This document shows positions 6,350 to 8,827 of a stretch of DNA of 8,827 nt, piece by piece; position 1 is the first letter of the stretch, and each line of letters begins with the position of its first letter. The stretch is from contig DGPL01000047.1 of NCBI GenBank assembly GCA_002390425.1, positions 106,139 to 114,965 on the forward strand, given 5' to 3'. The stretch comes from Kordiimonadaceae bacterium UBA4441 (lineage in GTDB: Bacteria > Pseudomonadota > Alphaproteobacteria > Sphingomonadales > Emcibacteraceae). The notes below the pieces were generated by a model, which made no database searches, was not told the origin of the DNA, and saw only the letters and a list, made by a program, of their open reading frames with translations. Both the position numbers and the translations under genes were made by a program.

Positions 6350-7000
6350 ATGAGCGAATTACCACAATTAAATGGCCCCCGTATTGAACCGGAAAATGGA
6401 AAACCGGAAAAGTTGGTTATTTTATGCCATGGTTTTGGGTCCAATGGCGACGATCTTATTGGGCTCGTACCACATTTAAAACGGGCGTTACCTAATGCCG
6501 TCTATGTATCACCAAATGCACCCGAAATTTGTTACGGTGCTCCAAATGGCTATCAGTGGTTCCCTCTCAGTACTTTAAGTAAAGAAGAAAGATTAGTCGG
6601 CACTTTAAAGGCAGCCCCGACATTGGATCATTTTATTGATCAGGAGTTGGAAAGATATGGGTTTGAAGATAAGGATCTTATTCTTGTGGGGTTTTCCCAA
6701 GGAACCATGATGTCTTTACATGTAGGATTGCGCCGAAAGAGTGATATTGGAGGCATCGTTGGATTTTCAGGTGCCATGACACTTCCTGAAAATTGGGAAG
6801 CTGAAATTACATCAAAACCACCTGTACTTCTTGTTCATGGTGACGTGGATAACGTGGTGCCTGTCCAAATGATGCATGAAGCATTTATTGCGCTAAAAGA
6901 ATTCGGGATTGATGTTGAAAATCATGTATCGCCAAGTGTGATGCATAATATAGGCCCCGATGGCTTACAAAAAGCGATGGAATTCTTAGCGAAAGTTTGA
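6350..7000 (+). CDS. Carboxylesterase/phospholipase-type alpha/beta hydrolase
   Basis: A 216-residue cytosolic serine hydrolase of the Abhydrolase_2 (PF02230) family, which includes bacterial carboxylesterases such as YpfH and eukaryotic acyl-protein thioesterases. Length is typical. Seen: LVILCHGFGSNGDDL at 22-36 (oxyanion region), YQWFPL at 68-73, the nucleophile elbow GFSQG at 114-118 (Ser116), FSGAM at 139-143, HGDVDNVVP at 163-171 (Asp167) and VMHNIGPDGL at 197-206 (His199): a complete Ser-Asp-His triad. No signal peptide. The ribosome site before the ATG is poor (GAAAG about 10 bases upstream). It is divergent from gluQ across 55 bases and convergent with coq7 across 9 bases, so it is probably transcribed alone. 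The natural ester substrate cannot be read from the sequence. Confidence 0.92.
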   Translation: MSELPQLNGPRIEPENGKPEKLVILCHGFGSNGDDLIGLVPHLKRALPNAVYVSPNAPEICYGAPNGYQWFPLSTLSKEERLVGTLKAAPTLDHFIDQELERYGFEDKDLILVGFSQGTMMSLHVGLRRKSDIGGIVGFSGAMTLPENWEAEITSKPPVLLVHGDVDNVVPVQMMHEAFIALKEFGIDVENHVSPSVMHNIGPDGLQKAMEFLAKV

Positions 7001-7009
7001 GCTTAATTA

Positions 7010-7564
7010 TTAAATTCGTTCAGCCACTTTAATAACAGCTTTAACACCTAACTTAATTGCCCCATAAAGAAGGCCATGACCAGGTGTTTCTTGTGCACCA
7101 TTGGCGATGGCAATTTCACGATGTTCAATTTCTTCTTGGCGGAATTGCTCGAGGGTTTCAGCAAGCGCTCCTTCATCGTCATCTAAGCTTTCGATTTGTT
7201 CGGCGTAGTGTTTGTCGATCACTTCTTCCACGGCTTCGGTACATGCCATTGCCGCCTTTGTTCCCATTAGGGCGGTACCCGCGCCTAAAGCAAAACCGGC
7301 CGCGTGCCAAATCGGCGTTATAACAGTGGGTCGAGCATTATATTCACGAACAAGTTTATTAAAACGCTCTAAATGGACGTCTTCTTGTTCTTTCATATGT
7401 TTGATAGTGTCAGACATTGGATGATTATCACCAAAAACGGCTAATTGCCCTTCATAAATGCGAACGGCACCATATTCACCCGCGTGATCAACACGTATGA
7501 TACGGTCTAATTGCTCTTTTTTACTTAAGCGGTTCGGAACATTTTTTCCTTTTAGGTCGGTCAT
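7010..7564 (-). CDS. coq7: Coq7, demethoxyubiquinone hydroxylase
   Basis: A membrane-associated di-iron monooxygenase that carries out the C6 hydroxylation of demethoxyubiquinone, the penultimate step of ubiquinone synthesis. The product is 184 residues from the ATG at 7564. The ferritin-like di-iron ligands are all visible: DHAGEYGA at 26-33 (Glu30), EDVH at 61-64 (ExxH), CTEAVEEVIDKHY at 108-120 (Glu113), and EIEH at 145-148 (second ExxH). The frame stays open 33 codons further upstream to an ATG at 7663, but that extension runs inside dsbB, is hydrophobic and unlike the family's N-terminus. ATG 7564 has AAGGA 9 bases upstream and overlaps the dsbB stop as ATGA, so translational coupling is likely. 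It is last in the yqaA/dsbB/coq7 unit. Confidence 0.95.
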   Translation of the reverse strand: MTDLKGKNVPNRLSKKEQLDRIIRVDHAGEYGAVRIYEGQLAVFGDNHPMSDTIKHMKEQEDVHLERFNKLVREYNARPTVITPIWHAAGFALGAGTALMGTKAAMACTEAVEEVIDKHYAEQIESLDDDEGALAETLEQFRQEEIEHREIAIANGAQETPGHGLLYGAIKLGVKAVIKVAERI

Positions 7565-8079
7565 TTCTTTATATCCTTTCGCACGCTTAATGTTAACATA
7601 ATAAGCATAAATAACGATATAAGAAAATTGTATCCAGCCATTGAAATGCCAAACATCTCCCATGGAATTTCATCGCAACGAATAAAGGTAACATCGTCTA
7701 ATGATTTTATAAAATCTTCTACAGACATATTAGCATCGGAAGTTTGTAATGTGCAGCTGTCTGGCCCCTCCCACCATTTTTGTTCAACGCCCGCATGATA
7801 CCCTGAATATCCAACACTGACAAGCCATGAGAAAGTTGTCATCAGCTTAAACCGTAACCATTTTACAGGATTGTTTTTTCTAAAATATAGCGCAAAGGTA
7901 CCAAATATTATGACGGCCATATGGGCATAACGTTGCGGCCAACATAAATCACACGGAAAAAGTCCGCCGATATGTTCGAAGCCATAAGCACCACCAAGCA
8001 TTAGAATCGACGCAATCCATGATAAAAACAGGATGTTATCAAACGTCCATCCATATAATTTCTTAATCTGAATCATCAT
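7561..8079 (-). CDS. dsbB: DsbB family disulfide bond formation protein
   Basis: An inner-membrane quinone-linked oxidoreductase that re-oxidises the periplasmic thiol oxidase DsbA and passes electrons to ubiquinone. The 172-residue protein has four hydrophobic helices (about 12-32, 49-66, 73-92, 144-163). The first periplasmic loop carries the redox pair CDLC (Cys43, Cys46) followed by the typical WPQRYAH; the second loop carries Cys109 (GPDSC) and Cys135 (FIRCDE), the DsbA-facing pair. ISMAGYN at 145-151 is typical of the last helix. The start is either of two adjacent ATGs (8079 or 8076): GAGG sits one base before the first and four before the second, so 8076 is slightly better spaced. GAGG also overlaps the yqaA stop at 8083-8085, and the gene's own stop overlaps the coq7 start. 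DsbA is not in the window. Confidence 0.92.
   Translation of the reverse strand: MMIQIKKLYGWTFDNILFLSWIASILMLGGAYGFEHIGGLFPCDLCWPQRYAHMAVIIFGTFALYFRKNNPVKWLRFKLMTTFSWLVSVGYSGYHAGVEQKWWEGPDSCTLQTSDANMSVEDFIKSLDDVTFIRCDEIPWEMFGISMAGYNFLISLFMLIMLTLSVRKDIKK
7574..7578 (-). promoter_or_regulatory. Shine-Dalgarno that decides the coq7 start
   Basis: AAGGA on the minus strand, 9 bases before the ATG at 7564 and inside the end of dsbB. It supports the short 184-residue Coq7 over the longer open frame. Confidence 0.7.
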
Positions 8080-8082
8080 GCC

Positions 8083-8661
8083 TCAAATATACTTCAGTAA
8101 TAAGTATGCGCCAACCAAAAGTATACTAAAAATGAGTGTTAACTTACCCAAATGATTTTCAATAAATTCACGGATTGGTTCACCGAATTTCCATGGCAAA
8201 GCGGCCACTAAAAAGAAACGCGCACTGCGTGACAAAGCGCTTGCAATGATAAAGGTGGCGATATCTAAATTTGTCACGCCGCTAGCAATTGTAAATACCT
8301 TGTAAGGGATTGGAGAAAAACCGGCCACTGCAACAATAGCGGCACCGTGGTCATTATAAAGTGCGCTGAAGCTCTCAAATTGAGATTGTAAATGATAAAA
8401 ATCTACAATTGGCTGACCAACTATATCAAAGAAATAAGCACCAATGATGTATCCAAAAATACCGCCAAGAATGGATGATACAGAACATACTAATGCATAA
8501 CGCCATGCTTTTGTTGGGGCCGCAAGAACCATCGGTAGCAGAAGAACATCTGGCGGGATCGGAAAAAAGGAACTTTCTGCAAATGAGACAATTGCCAAAA
8601 TCCAGAGTGCCTTTGGATGTTCTGCGAGCGTAATAGTCGTATCATAAAGTTTTCGAAGCAT
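8083..8661 (-). CDS. yqaA: YqaA family (DedA/VTT-like) membrane protein
   Basis: A 192-residue polytopic inner-membrane protein of the SNARE-associated/VTT (DedA-related) superfamily, YqaA branch; proteins of this fold are implicated in lipid transport or scrambling, but the YqaA role is not settled. Seen: FAESSFFPIPPDVLLLP at 27-43 (the re-entrant loop with conserved Glu and Pro), GGIFGYIIGAYF at 66-77, GFSPIPYKVFTIASG at 114-128 (second re-entrant loop), SRSARF at 144-149, and a final helix at about 174-191. The frame could start 5 codons earlier at a TTG (8676), but ATG 8661 begins with MLRKLYDxT, which is how relatives usually start, and GGA lies about 10 bases upstream. It leads the yqaA/dsbB/coq7 unit, ending 3-6 bases before dsbB. 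It is probably transcribed from the gap shared with the tRNA-Leu gene. Confidence 0.9.
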   Translation of the reverse strand: MLRKLYDTTITLAEHPKALWILAIVSFAESSFFPIPPDVLLLPMVLAAPTKAWRYALVCSVSSILGGIFGYIIGAYFFDIVGQPIVDFYHLQSQFESFSALYNDHGAAIVAVAGFSPIPYKVFTIASGVTNLDIATFIIASALSRSARFFLVAALPWKFGEPIREFIENHLGKLTLIFSILLVGAYLLLKYI

Positions 8662-8724
8662 TTTATTTGCGTCCAATTTTTAATTCATTCTCTTCTACAC
8701 CATTATTACATGATGAAAAGTAAA

Positions 8725-8753
8725 ATAATGATTACAGTACTTGACGAGGGCAA
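8725..8753 (-). promoter_or_regulatory. Candidate sigma70-like promoter for yqaA/dsbB/coq7
   Basis: On the minus strand, TTGCCC (8753-8748), a 17-base spacer, then CATTAT (8730-8725); each hexamer matches consensus at four of six positions. It overlaps the -35 region of the tRNA-Leu promoter on the other strand. Judged by eye only, so weak. Confidence 0.25.
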
Positions 8754-8769
8754 TTGTTATGCTTATAGC
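8741..8769 (+). promoter_or_regulatory. Candidate sigma70-like promoter of tRNA-Leu
   Basis: TTGACG (8741-8746, five of six matches to TTGACA), a 17-base spacer, and TATAGC (8764-8769, four of six). A transcript starting near 8776 would have a short leader of about 17 bases before the mature tRNA end, the geometry expected of a tRNA promoter. Confidence 0.6.
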
Positions 8770-8792
8770 AATACGGATATTCCTTGCTCATT

Positions 8793-8827
8793 GCCCCTGT
8801 GGTGGAATTGGTAGACGCGCTGGATTC
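8793..8827 (+). tRNA. tRNA-Leu, 5' part (cut by window edge)
   Basis: The 35 bases begin with acceptor strand GCCCCTG, then TG, a D-arm with GTGGAATTGGTAGACGC, then G and the 5' half of the anticodon stem CTGGA with loop bases TTC. The GGAATTGGTAGACGCG core is highly characteristic of bacterial tRNA-Leu. The last base in the window falls at anticodon position 34 and is C, so the anticodon should be CAA or CAG. The long variable arm, T-arm and 3' end lie beyond base 8827. Confidence 0.9.

Noticed and set aside
7003..7013. TTAAT-T-ATTAA palindrome between the esterase and coq7
   Set aside because: It is pure A/T, short and lacks a loop, so it is not convincing as a terminator or operator.
7565..7663. 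A 33-codon upstream extension of coq7 starting at an ATG at 7663
   Set aside because: It lies entirely inside dsbB in another frame and does not resemble the family N-terminus. The ATG at 7564 has a good AAGGA and the ATGA overlap.
8662..8676. TTG start giving a five-residue longer YqaA
   Set aside because: The ATG at 8661 yields the usual MLRKLYD-like beginning of the family, and no better ribosome site favours TTG.

Overview
The window is an AT-rich (by eye about 40% G+C), densely packed stretch of a bacterial chromosome. It fits a marine-type alphaproteobacterium, an inference from family resemblance: a PduO-type cobalamin adenosyltransferase beside a tiny HIG1-domain membrane protein, glutaryl-CoA dehydrogenase, a stand-alone Coq7 hydroxylase, GluQRS, and a YqaA/DsbB/Coq7 gene string. 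I see no insertion sequence, phage gene, CRISPR array or integration scar. No gene-free gap reaches 300 bases; the longest are 2333-2463 and 8662-8792, each about 131 bases and each between divergent genes.

Layout. (1) 1-1416, minus strand: a compact run reading HIG1-domain protein, cob(I)alamin adenosyltransferase, then the N-terminal half of glutaryl-CoA dehydrogenase, which leaves the window at base 1. (2) 1490-2332, minus strand: an exported or membrane-anchored cyclase-family metal hydrolase. (3) 2464-5416, plus strand: a three-gene unit with very tight spacing, made of a secreted serine esterase with a large N-terminal domain, the tRNA-editing hydrolase AlaX, and a secreted SnoaL/NTF2-like protein. 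It is divergent from the cyclase. (4) 5422-6294, minus strand: GluQRS, a tRNA-modifying synthetase paralogue, convergent with region 3. (5) 6350-7000, plus strand: a cytosolic carboxylesterase/phospholipase-type hydrolase. (6) 7010-8661, minus strand: YqaA membrane protein, DsbB, then Coq7, with DsbB and Coq7 overlapping by 4 bases. (7) 8793-8827, plus strand: the first 35 bases of a tRNA-Leu with its own sigma70-like promoter.

How the genes relate. The HIG1/adenosyltransferase/gcdH unit points to mitochondrion-like respiratory and acyl-CoA catabolism: adenosylcobalamin serves methylmalonyl-CoA mutase, and glutaryl-CoA dehydrogenase feeds electrons to ETF and the quinone pool. The YqaA/DsbB/Coq7 unit also ends at quinone: DsbB passes electrons from periplasmic disulfide formation to ubiquinone, and Coq7 performs the last hydroxylation in ubiquinone synthesis. 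Two tRNA-quality or modification enzymes (AlaX and GluQRS) sit end to end, but nothing ties them functionally. Most of the window is core metabolism. The least conventional part is the esterase/AlaX/SnoaL operon with its divergent cyclase, and the cyclase's altered metal-site residues. I found no strong evidence for an undescribed defence or mobile system.
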